From Balneolales bacterium (GTDB lineage: Bacteria; Bacteroidota; Rhodothermia; Balneolales; Natronogracilivirgulaceae): 8,233 nt of DNA. A program made the position numbers and the translations under genes. Below, in pieces: positions 1 through 6,826 of this stretch. The notes beneath the pieces are model-generated. The model was given only the letters and a program-made list of their open reading frames with translations, was not told the DNA's origin and ran no database searches. The DNA lies in contig SKYY01000058.1 of NCBI GenBank assembly GCA_007127665.1, forward strand, positions 1 through 8,233, written 5' to 3'. Each line of letters starts with the position of its first letter. The first letter of the stretch is position 1.

Positions 1-570
1 CTGGTTAATATGACTAAAAACGGTTCGGCTGTTAATGCGGTGAGCCTTGCCGGACTTTGGGTGTTTTTTCTGTTGCTGCTCCCATCCTTCATAACCCTTA
101 TAGTGTCAACAGTACATCCGATACCATCCAGGGCGCTGTGGATTACAGAACAGCGTGCCATTCAGCAGGAAGTGGAAGGTGAGGGAGAGGAATTGTTTGA
201 TCTTTGGATCGTCGATCATCCGGAGGAGTTTGTCGAAGGCGACACCCCGCAATTCTATAATATCTGGCTCAGGCGCCTTGTCTGGTCGGAAACCGTACAA
301 GAGCGAAAGCAGGAAGCAGAGCGCCTGTTCGAACAACCGCGCAAGCAGCAGGCAGCGCTGGCAGCACGTTTGAGGCCTTTATCTCCACCTATGACCCTTC
401 AGGCATGGCTGGAGCGCAAAGCAGGAACCGATGCCGACAGATTGCGAAGTCTTGATGAGGAAATGCGTGCTTTCCAGAAAGAATGGCAGGATTTTTTTCT
501 TCCCCGTTTCCGTATGCTGGAATTCTTCGCTTCCGATGAACTAAGGGATATACCTTCTCCGGGTCTGTAA
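1..570 (+). CDS. C-terminal part of a DUF3526-type ABC-2 transporter permease (5' end outside window)
   Basis: The frame is open to base 1 (CTG GTT AAT before the first ATG at 10), so the ATG at 10 is probably internal and the gene starts upstream. From that ATG one strong transmembrane helix covers about residues 12-34. It is followed by a PIPSR motif and a long charged helical region (about 45-160) with the pattern W..R, RLRPLSPP, and W..FFLPRF. As I remember the family, this layout matches the extracytoplasmic DUF3526 domain of ABC-2 permeases often annotated with multicopper-enzyme maturation (NosY-like) exporters. The cognate ATPase would be expected upstream, out of view. The protein ends at IPSPGL without the last transmembrane helix I expect in this family, which may mean C-terminal truncation. 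The 56-nt gap to the next gene on the same strand suggests co-transcription. The family call is from recalled sequence pattern; the substrate is unknown. Confidence 0.65.
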   Translation: MVNMTKNGSAVNAVSLAGLWVFFLLLLPSFITLIVSTVHPIPSRALWITEQRAIQQEVEGEGEELFDLWIVDHPEEFVEGDTPQFYNIWLRRLVWSETVQERKQEAERLFEQPRKQQAALAARLRPLSPPMTLQAWLERKAGTDADRLRSLDEEMRAFQKEWQDFFLPRFRMLEFFASDELRDIPSPGL

Positions 571-626
571 CGACGTGATGTCCAACTGCTATTCGGTTTC
601 CATCTCAACACTTGTGAGCTTTAGTT

Positions 627-1829
627 GTGAGCATTCAAACCAGGAATTCCAAATTTATCATCGTGGGAGGAGGTATTCATGGTGTATATATTGCCAACGC
701 ACTTCTAAAGGAAGGTCTGGCAGCCCTGGATGATTTGTTGATCATCGATCCCAATGATGAACCCTTGAGCAACTGGAAGGCCGTTACCTCCAATGTTGGT
801 ATGGACTACCTGAGGTCTCCGAAGGTACATCATCTGGATACCGAACCCTTTTCACTTAAAAAATTCGCGAGAAACCGGTCTTACACAAGGCCACTGTTCA
901 TTGCACCAAATGACAGACCCTCCCTGGACCTGTTTAATAACCATGCCGGTGTAATACTTGAAGAAAGCCGGATTCAGGAGCGGTTTTACCATGGACTGGT
1001 TTCGCGCGTTTCGTTACATAAAAACAGTGCTTCCGTTTCTGTCAACGGAGAGACTCTAAATTCACAATACGTCATCCTATCCATAGGCCAGGGTGATAAC
1101 ATCAGCTGGCCTGACTGGGCAGTTGCCGCGAAGCAACACGGAGCTCCGGTAACACACGTCCTGGAAAGGTCGTTTTCCCGTCTCAGGCTATCTGACACAG
1201 CAACAGTCGCTGTCATAGGCGGCGGAATGTCGGCAGTACATACCGCTATCTCGCTGGCTGCCAATGACCGTAAAATCATGCTGCTGTCCCCTCACCCCTT
1301 ACGGCAACATGATTACGACTCGGATCCGGGCTGGATGGGTCCAAAATACCTGACCTCATTCCGGAAAATTTCAAACCCAAAGGAACGAAGGGCTGTTATT
1401 TCCACAGCTCGCAATACAGGGTCCATTACCCGTGACTTGAAAAAAAAACTTCTGCTTCTCGAAAAGAGAAATCAATGCAAAATCTATACAGATTCCGTTG
1501 TTGCGTTCACCCCGGTTTCAGCATCATTAATGCAGATCAGGCTCTCGGGAGGTGACGTTTTCGGTGTCAACCAAATCGTTCTTGCCACCGGTTACAATTC
1601 CACAAGGCCCGGTGGGGAAATGGTTGATCAACTCGCCAGTAACTACAACCTTCCCTGCTCAGAATGTGGCTTTCCTATACCAGATGTATCCCTGCGATGG
1701 CACAAGAGGCTATTCGTTACCGGCGCTCTTGCCGAACTGGAAGTGGGTCCTGCATCCCGGAATATCATAGGTGCCAAAATGGCTGCCGGGAAAATAGTCC
1801 CATTTTTAAATTTAGTCTTGACTAATTGA
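627..1829 (+). CDS. FAD/NAD(P)-binding oxidoreductase, flavin-monooxygenase-like
   Basis: This is a 400-residue two-dinucleotide-fold flavoprotein. The N-terminal beta strand KFIIVGGGIHG (residues 9-19) is the FAD-binding Rossmann motif. A second glycine motif, VAVIGGGMSA (194-203), should bind NAD(P)H. The LATGYN segment (319-324) is the ATG motif common to flavin N-monooxygenases and related reductases. The C-terminal VTGALAELEVGPASRNIIG region (364-382) closes the FAD site. The YLRSPKVHHLDTEPF stretch (61-75) is characteristic of uncharacterised FAD/NAD(P)-binding proteins related to lysine/ornithine N-hydroxylases (SidA/IucD/PvdA). The substrate cannot be read from sequence. The start is GTG at 627, because an in-frame TGA at 615-617 rules out an earlier start; there is no clear ribosome binding site. 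It is cytoplasmic (no signal peptide) and lies between an ABC permease and a TonB receptor, which would fit a metallophore-related job but does not prove it. Confidence 0.75.
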   Translation: MSIQTRNSKFIIVGGGIHGVYIANALLKEGLAALDDLLIIDPNDEPLSNWKAVTSNVGMDYLRSPKVHHLDTEPFSLKKFARNRSYTRPLFIAPNDRPSLDLFNNHAGVILEESRIQERFYHGLVSRVSLHKNSASVSVNGETLNSQYVILSIGQGDNISWPDWAVAAKQHGAPVTHVLERSFSRLRLSDTATVAVIGGGMSAVHTAISLAANDRKIMLLSPHPLRQHDYDSDPGWMGPKYLTSFRKISNPKERRAVISTARNTGSITRDLKKKLLLLEKRNQCKIYTDSVVAFTPVSASLMQIRLSGGDVFGVNQIVLATGYNSTRPGGEMVDQLASNYNLPCSECGFPIPDVSLRWHKRLFVTGALAELEVGPASRNIIGAKMAAGKIVPFLNLVLTN

Positions 1830-1848
1830 ATTGCATCTTATAATTTAG
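1818..1848 (+). promoter_or_regulatory. Predicted promoter of the TonB-dependent receptor gene
   Basis: TTGACT (1818-1823) and a perfect TATAAT (1839-1844) are separated by 15 bp, which is short for sigma70. The same DNA reads better as a Bacteroidota-type promoter: TTG at 1818-1820, a 20-bp spacer, then TAATTTAG at 1841-1848 against TAnnTTTG. The -35 side lies in the last codons of the oxidoreductase gene. This gives the receptor its own transcription start about 100 nt upstream of its ATG. Confidence 0.5.
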
Positions 1849-1861
1849 CACATGCTAATTT
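1842..1861. promoter_or_regulatory. Palindromic operator candidate overlapping the receptor promoter
   Basis: TTAGCA-CA-TGCTAA (1845-1858) is a perfect 6-bp inverted repeat around a 2-bp centre. It extends to AA/TT pairs at 1842-1843 and 1860-1861 across one mismatch. It overlaps the -10/-7 element and the expected transcription start, where a repressor would bind. The TTAG...CTAA half sites recall DtxR/IdeR-type metal-responsive boxes, but it is not a clean match to Fur, Zur or DtxR consensus, so the regulator is unassigned. Confidence 0.4.
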
Positions 1862-1959
1862 TAATCCCTGTTTGACAACGTTTTGTTGTGCAAATTTCCG
1901 GGCTTTTTGAGATGATAAATGACATGTGTTCGCACGTTAACCCTCATACCAAGTAAAAA

Positions 1960-4221
1960 ATGGAAAAAAACTACAGATTTAAAAACAATAGAATAAAAAA
2001 AACGCTTGGAATTTCAGTAACTCTATTGGTGTTGTTGGCTGCCACGGGTTTGGCTTACGCCGGATACCAGAATGATGCGCCTGATTTTGCCGGTGTGGTT
2101 GTCAATGCAACAACAAACGAACCTGTAGCCGGCGCATCCATCCTCATTGAAGGAACGGACAGGGGTGTTTCTGCTGACGCAAACGGCGCATTCGTGTTTC
2201 CGCGACTGCCTGAAGGTACATACACCCTGTCTGTCCGCGCGCTTGGATACCGTACGGTCTCGATGGTGATCGATCATCCGGATGACGCCCCTCTAACCGC
2301 TTTGCTGGCACCCTCCATATTGAGGGGTGAGGAAGTAGTGGTAACAGGATCCCCGCTTGGCAGAGGTGCACAATATCAGCCATCACAAGCTTTCAACAGG
2401 GCGGTTTTGCAGCAAAAAGCGGCACCAAGCCTTGGAGAGATCCTTGACGGAAGCCCGGGGATATCCACCCGTTCTTTCGGCTCCGCTCCTGCCCGGCCGG
2501 TTATCCGGGGGATGGATGGGGACCGGGTGCTTGTACTTCAGAACGGAGAGCGAATGGGCGATCTTTCCGGTACGGCGGTTGACCATGCCGTATCGCTGGA
2601 CCCGCTCTCAATGGACCGTGTTGAAGTGATCCGCGGGCCGGCAAGCCTGCTTTACGGCTCCAGTGCCATTGGCGGTGTCGTCAATCTTTTCAGCAATGAT
2701 ATGCCCCGTGAGTGGCAGAGCGGTACGTCGGGATCACTCTCCTCACATGTCGCAACGGTGAATGACATGGGAGCCGGATTGGCAAGGGCTCAGCATGGGT
2801 GGGACCGTTTTGCGCTCACAGGAAGGGTTGTTTACCGCCAGGGTGGTGACATCCGCACACCGGACGGAAGGCTGCCCGATACGGCAATCAACAATATCAG
2901 TTATGGAGGTGGTATGGGCTACAGGGCGGGGCGCTTTGAGACCGGACTCTCTGTCACCGGCATGGACTACACCTACGGTCTGCCCGAAGCCATTGATGAC
3001 CCGGATGAGGATGTAGAAATACGCATGAACCGTACCAACATCCAAAGCGTATCCACCATGAAAATGTCCGGCTTTTTTGAGAATGCCGAGCTGCGGATCC
3101 ATTACATCGATTACCAGCACGACGAAATAGAAACCGAAATAAATCCCGACGGCACCATCGATGAAGACCTTGAAATCTCCTTCGATCAGCAGACGCTGAG
3201 CAGCTCCCTGCTGCTGCGTCATCGTCCGGTCGGACGCCTTGAAGGGGCGGTCGGGCTCAGTTTCGGTGTATCCCGACTGGCTGTCGGCGGCGATGAAGCC
3301 CTAACCCCCGACGCCAACAGCTATTTCGTGGCCGGTTACCTTTACGAAGAGATCCGGCTGAACCCGGCATTTTCCATAAAAACCGGAGCCCGGCTTGAAT
3401 TCAAGGAAACTTTCGTAAAGACCAATGAGCTGTTCACCGATCCCGGCGCTTTTGAAGACCGGGCAGACTTGATTTTTGCGGGCGCCCTGGGCCTTAATTA
3501 TTCTCCTTCCGGCAACTGGGAAGCAGGGTTCCATATCGCCAGGGCATTCCGGACACCGGGTGTTGAGGAACTGTACTCCGATGCGCCCCATCTCGCCGCC
3601 GGATCCTATGACATCGGCGACCCTACCCTGGGAAATGAAACCAGCCTGGGTTCGGACCTGTTCCTGAAATACAGATCCAACCGCTTCTTCAGCGAGCTCT
3701 CTCTCTTTGCCAACCGGATTGACAACTACATTAATTTTTCACCGACAGGGGTGGTTCATGAACCTTCCGGCCTCCCTGTTTTTCAGTACGGATCTACCGA
3801 TGCACTCCTCTATGGATTTGAGTTTGAAGCGAATTACGCCATGACCGATCACTTGCGGGCAGGTTTCGGACTGGATTACGTAAGAGGCAGAGAACGGGGC
3901 AGTGAACAGCAGAACCTGCCCTTCATACCCCCGTTCAAAACCCATATATCCTTGATGTACGACAATGGTACCTGGTGGGGTGGGAGCAGAATCGTGGTGG
4001 CATCCACACAGGACAAAGTGGCTCCCAACGAAGATCCGACCGATGGGTACTATCTTATAGGGCTGGATGCCGGATACCGGTTCGGATACGGGATTACGCT
4101 GGCGCTGAGAGCCGACAATCTCCTCAACGAAAGTTACCGGGATCACCTCAGCCGTGTGGAAGACCGCAACAACCCAATGCCCGGACGCAACATCAACCTG
4201 ATGCTGCGCTGGGACTTCTGA
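1960..4221 (+). CDS. TonB-dependent outer-membrane receptor, CarboxypepD_reg-like N-domain, ZnuD-like barrel
   Basis: This is a 753-residue outer-membrane active transporter. A lysine/asparagine-rich n-region and hydrophobic core (about 17-31) form a signal peptide, with likely cleavage after LAYA (residue 34). Residues 41-118 form a carboxypeptidase-regulatory-like beta-sandwich (GVVVNATTNEPVAGASILIE...GTYTLSVRALGYRTV). A TonB-box-like EEVVVTG lies at 124-130. The plug spans about 140-248, with RGMDGDRVLVLQNGER and VEVIRGPASLLYGSSAIGG. The remaining residues form a 22-strand-type barrel ending in the usual aromatic terminus (LRWDF). A barrel segment near residues 530-555 (ELYSDAPHLAAGSYDIGDP) resembles ZnuD-like zinc/heme receptors, so a metal or metal-chelate substrate is a reasonable guess. 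No Shine-Dalgarno is present; the start lies in an A-rich leader with A-rich first codons. It converges on the btuB-like gene. Confidence 0.88.
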   Translation: MEKNYRFKNNRIKKTLGISVTLLVLLAATGLAYAGYQNDAPDFAGVVVNATTNEPVAGASILIEGTDRGVSADANGAFVFPRLPEGTYTLSVRALGYRTVSMVIDHPDDAPLTALLAPSILRGEEVVVTGSPLGRGAQYQPSQAFNRAVLQQKAAPSLGEILDGSPGISTRSFGSAPARPVIRGMDGDRVLVLQNGERMGDLSGTAVDHAVSLDPLSMDRVEVIRGPASLLYGSSAIGGVVNLFSNDMPREWQSGTSGSLSSHVATVNDMGAGLARAQHGWDRFALTGRVVYRQGGDIRTPDGRLPDTAINNISYGGGMGYRAGRFETGLSVTGMDYTYGLPEAIDDPDEDVEIRMNRTNIQSVSTMKMSGFFENAELRIHYIDYQHDEIETEINPDGTIDEDLEISFDQQTLSSSLLLRHRPVGRLEGAVGLSFGVSRLAVGGDEALTPDANSYFVAGYLYEEIRLNPAFSIKTGARLEFKETFVKTNELFTDPGAFEDRADLIFAGALGLNYSPSGNWEAGFHIARAFRTPGVEELYSDAPHLAAGSYDIGDPTLGNETSLGSDLFLKYRSNRFFSELSLFANRIDNYINFSPTGVVHEPSGLPVFQYGSTDALLYGFEFEANYAMTDHLRAGFGLDYVRGRERGSEQQNLPFIPPFKTHISLMYDNGTWWGGSRIVVASTQDKVAPNEDPTDGYYLIGLDAGYRFGYGITLALRADNLLNESYRDHLSRVEDRNNPMPGRNINLMLRWDF

Positions 4222-4236
4222 CCTCCAGCCTGTAAA

Positions 4237-4287
4237 ACTCGATCGGAGAAGCCATGAGCCATATAAGCACTACCTCTCCGATCGAGT
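4237..4287. repeat. Perfect 13-bp inverted repeat, possible terminator
   Basis: ACTCGATCGGAGA (4237-4249) pairs perfectly with TCTCCGATCGAGT (4275-4287) around a 25-nt loop, starting 16 nt after the receptor stop codon. The position fits a transcription terminator or 3'-end stabilising hairpin. However, no T-run follows the stem on either strand, so it is not a textbook Rho-independent terminator. Confidence 0.6.
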
Positions 4288-4290
4288 GCC

Positions 4291-4459
4291 GGATGTCCCG
4301 GATGCCAGATGCCTGTGAATACCAGATATCTCAGTATCCCGGACGTCCCGACATCCTATACGTCTCAGCATTCCAGATGCCCCGGTAATTGAGACGTCTC
4401 AGAATCCCGGATGCCCCGGAAAGCGAGATACCCCGGTATCCCATATGCTTCAGAACTGA
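4291..4459. repeat. Degenerate 34-bp tandem repeat array, about five units
   Basis: Units run 4291-4324, 4325-4358, 4359-4392, 4393-4426 and 4427-4459 (33 bp). The third and fourth units are the most alike, 27 of 34 positions identical by eye, both starting ACGTCTCAG from their second base and sharing GATGCCCCGG. The second matches the fourth at 24 of 34. The first matches only from about its eighth base, and the last is the most diverged and 1 bp shorter. The array fills the convergent intergenic space and reaches across the stop codon and last two codons of the gene on the other strand. Confidence 0.7.
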
Positions 4460-6417
4460 AACCGAAATCCCCCCTTGACGGTGAATCCTGCGGTATTGAA
4501 ACCGTATATTTCGGTAAAATCAGCATCAAAAACGTTGCGCAAATCGGCGAATACGATCGCGCGAAGCTCAGGAAACTGATATTCTGCATAGAGATTGATG
4601 AGCGTATAGGAATCGAGTGACACTTCCTCGCCGATAAAATTGTTCTCCGGGTTAAAAAAGAGGTCGCTCCTTGTACTATTGTATTCCCCATCAAGGCGAA
4701 GAAACAGCTGTTCGGTTACATTGACCCCGACTTGCAGACCCATGTTGTGAGCAGGTCTTCTCAGGAGATTGTTTTGGCGCACTTCTTCACCGGCATCATC
4801 AGTGGTTATAAGTTCCCCATCCGTGTAGTTGTAGTGACCGCTGACCCTGATCCGGCCGGAAGCAAGCCAGTTGGCATAAAGCTCCACCCCGTAATCACTT
4901 TGACGATCCCGGTTTACAAACCCATCGAAGAAAGTGAATACGATAACATCATCAATTTCGCGGTTGAAATATTGTGCCCGCAACTTCAGTGATTGTTGCA
5001 GCAGGAACGTCTCTAATCCGAAACTCACATAACGGCTGGTCTCCGGATCAAGCTGCGGATTGGCACCGAAGGGCCCGAACAGTTCACTGAGCGTCGGAAC
5101 CTTGAACCCGGTTGTTAGCGATCCAAACAACGTAACATTCTCCAGGAGCTGGTAGGCCGGAGCAAAACTGTATGTGCCATTGTACCCGTATTCGGAGTGG
5201 ATGTTAGCGCGATATCCCAGTTCCGCACTCAGGCCATGCACACCCTTGACGATCATCGTCGCATATGGACTCGAGATCTGTGCGCTCAGCTCATCTGCTT
5301 CACCCGATGCCGGGATATTGGATTGCTGAAAATGGAAACCGCCAAGCACCGACAGCCAGGGCCTGAACGCATAGCTTCCGAACACATCGGAATTATGAAA
5401 CACCCCTTCAAACGAACTGTCACCAAACTGGTCGGAGAAGGTACGCTCTGTGGATGTGAGACTGTAGCTTCCGTGGATGTTGAGTCTGTCCCGGCGGAAT
5501 GCCGTCTGCAGGCCGGTGTGGAGCATATTTAGTGAAAATCTGTTATCGGCATCCTGAAATGCACCTGCATCAAAATCTCCGTCAAATGTATTGTAATGGA
5601 AAAACGGGGATACCTCGAACTCATCGGTCACGCTGATATCCGACTTACCGAAAAAAGAGTTGGAGTTGAATCCATCATCACCGAACGTACCTGCGCCGTT
5701 TGGTTTGGCAGCCGCACTGAATCCATCACTGGTTTGACGCTGGTAATTCAGGGTATAGGAGTGTTTCCGGTCAACAGTGCCGTTCAGGGCAAAGTGCCCA
5801 TCGAAGGAATTATGTGAACCATACGAAAGCTGCCCCCTTGCATTTACAAGCCCGTCATCACCGCTCCTGGTCAGGATATTTACCACCCCGGCAATGGCGT
5901 CAGTGCCATAGAGTGTGGACTGACTTCCATTCAGGATTTCAATCCTTTCGATATTGTTCATCGGTAACAGTCTCAGGTCGTACGTCCCGCCGGTACCTGA
6001 CGGATCACTGATGGGTTGGCCGTTGACAAGAATAAGCGTATATGGTCCGGATGCACCCTGCATGAAGAGCGTCTGAGCGTTGGCCGGCGATCCGAAGGCA
6101 TCATTGATCCGGATTCCACTCTGTTGATTCAGCAGTTGTCCCAGGTTTCTGCTCCCGTTCTGCTCGATCTGAAGGCGGTCGATGATCAGAACCGGTTTGG
6201 TGCTTTCCCGCAGCGAAAGTGGAATTTTGGATGCTGTCACGACGATCTGTTCCAGTTCGATCGTATCTGCCGCGGCATAGTGCATTAGTGCATCATTGCC
6301 GGCCGGTTGTTTTGCCTGCACCAATAGAGCCGTATCAGAAAACAGCGCTGACCTGGCATGCAAATTGAAAATGCAAAAAAATGTCAGAAATGACAGGATA
6401 TAAATTGTTTTGCTCAT
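4450..6417 (-). CDS. btuB: TonB-dependent cobalamin receptor, BtuB-like
   Basis: This is a 655-residue outer-membrane receptor that should import vitamin B12/corrinoids using TonB energy. A signal peptide covers about residues 1-21 (hydrophobic core ILSFLTFFCIFNL). A TonB box lies in DTIELEQIVVTAS (51-63). The plug spans about 65-185, with FMQGASGPYTLILVNGQPIS, NNIERIEILNGSQSTLYG and TDAIAGVVNI. The rest is the barrel, ending GGFRFQF with the typical terminal phenylalanine; length is close to known BtuB proteins. The substrate assignment rests mainly on the cobalamin riboswitch in its leader, with BtuB-like plug residues in support. The ATG at 6417 is preceded by an in-frame TAA a few codons upstream and by A/T-rich TTAATTAACGACC without a Shine-Dalgarno. 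No btuFCD or cobalamin salvage gene follows; the next gene converges, so the transcript is probably monocistronic. Confidence 0.9.
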   Translation of the reverse strand: MSKTIYILSFLTFFCIFNLHARSALFSDTALLVQAKQPAGNDALMHYAAADTIELEQIVVTASKIPLSLRESTKPVLIIDRLQIEQNGSRNLGQLLNQQSGIRINDAFGSPANAQTLFMQGASGPYTLILVNGQPISDPSGTGGTYDLRLLPMNNIERIEILNGSQSTLYGTDAIAGVVNILTRSGDDGLVNARGQLSYGSHNSFDGHFALNGTVDRKHSYTLNYQRQTSDGFSAAAKPNGAGTFGDDGFNSNSFFGKSDISVTDEFEVSPFFHYNTFDGDFDAGAFQDADNRFSLNMLHTGLQTAFRRDRLNIHGSYSLTSTERTFSDQFGDSSFEGVFHNSDVFGSYAFRPWLSVLGGFHFQQSNIPASGEADELSAQISSPYATMIVKGVHGLSAELGYRANIHSEYGYNGTYSFAPAYQLLENVTLFGSLTTGFKVPTLSELFGPFGANPQLDPETSRYVSFGLETFLLQQSLKLRAQYFNREIDDVIVFTFFDGFVNRDRQSDYGVELYANWLASGRIRVSGHYNYTDGELITTDDAGEEVRQNNLLRRPAHNMGLQVGVNVTEQLFLRLDGEYNSTRSDLFFNPENNFIGEEVSLDSYTLINLYAEYQFPELRAIVFADLRNVFDADFTEIYGFNTAGFTVKGGFRFQF

Positions 6418-6573
6418 GGTCGTTAATTAATGGATTAAGGGTTTGAACCAATGAGCTTTCGTAAACGGAACAAGATGGGCGATATAGACGGTACTCCGGC
6501 TGATCGGATGCCCGACAACCTTTAATACACCGGTCCTACATTCCCGGCCTTTCCTCCGAAAGCCTGAATTGAC
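6418..6573 (-). promoter_or_regulatory. btuB leader between riboswitch and start codon (expression platform region)
   Basis: These 156 nt hold no open frame that I can support and no U-tract terminator. A short hairpin, GGCTTTC-GGAG-GAAAGGCC with one bulged G, lies around 6564-6546. CGAAAGC at 6461-6455 could compete for its GCTTTCG arm (6563-6557), an arrangement that could link ligand state to the start region. The inverted copy of the upstream repeat core (6476-6467) also lies here. The pairing model is inference only. Confidence 0.3.
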
Positions 6574-6755
6574 AGCAAGCAGGCAGGTCTTCTGACTTAC
6601 TCCCCTTCAGACAGCCTTCCCGTCACAATCAGTGGGACAGTGGCAAAGAGTTGTTGAAGGTTTTTTATGGAGCTTACAGCTACGGGGATAGTTCCGGATT
6701 TTCACCGGATTCCCTTTTCATCCCGGTTGTGAGTCACAAACGGGAACCTGTTGCT
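6574..6755 (-). ncRNA. Cobalamin riboswitch
   Basis: Read on the minus strand, all hallmark blocks occur in order. The core spans 6708-6672 (CCGGTGAAAATCCGG, then CCCCGTAGCTGTAAGC). The B12 box GCCACTG is at 6644-6638, GGGAAGG at 6621-6615, and the closing block GTAAGTCAGAAGACCTGCC starts at 6600. P1 forms between AGCAA/CAGGT at 6755-6746 and the ACCTG and TTGCT segments at the 3' end (TTGCT at 6578-6574). It lies in the leader of the btuB-like gene, about 157 nt before the ATG. By the known behaviour of the class, cobalamin binding lowers expression of the receptor. No poly-U terminator is visible downstream, so control of translation initiation is more likely than attenuation. Confidence 0.96.
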
Positions 6756-6760
6756 AACTA

Positions 6761-6789
6761 ATAGTAGCCCTAAATAATGTATATATCAA
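6761..6789 (-). promoter_or_regulatory. Predicted promoter of the riboswitch-btuB transcript
   Basis: On the minus strand TTGATA (6789-6784) and TACTAT (6766-6761) are separated by exactly 17 bp. The predicted start about 7 nt further, near 6754, coincides with the first pairs of the riboswitch P1 stem. It can also be read in Bacteroidota style: TTG, 20 bp, then TACTATTA at 6766-6759. The match between start site and P1 is independent support. Confidence 0.6.
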
Positions 6790-6794
6790 CTTTT

Positions 6795-6826
6795 ATCTTG
6801 TTCCATTTCTATCTTGTTCCATCTTG
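6795..6826. repeat. Direct repeats of ATCTTGTTCCAT just upstream of the btuB promoter
   Basis: ATCTTGTTCCAT occurs at 6795-6806 and again at 6811-6822, 16 bp apart, with a partial third copy ATCTTG at 6821-6826. In the btuB direction they read ATGGAACAAGAT and end 5 bp before the -35 box, covering about -41 to -68, where an activator or upstream element would act. An inverted copy of the 10-bp core lies in the leader at 6467-6476. Confidence 0.55.

Noticed and set aside
2743..3222. 159-codon open frame on the minus strand inside the first TonB receptor gene
   Set aside because: It lies wholly within a well-supported receptor reading frame, shows no recognisable domain, and its composition looks like a reverse-strand shadow.
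3739..4146. 135-codon open frame on the minus strand near the receptor 3' end
   Set aside because: Fully inside the barrel-coding region and without any protein family pattern.
4291..4459. CRISPR array
   Set aside because: The repeats are contiguous and degenerate with no unique spacers, so this is a tandem minisatellite.
5197..5532. 111-codon open frame on the plus strand opposite the btuB-like gene
   Set aside because: The minus-strand receptor protein is clear through this stretch; the plus frame has no motif.
6546..6564. Rho-independent terminator downstream of the riboswitch
   Set aside because: The small hairpin contains a bulge and is followed by GGGAATG instead of a U-run.
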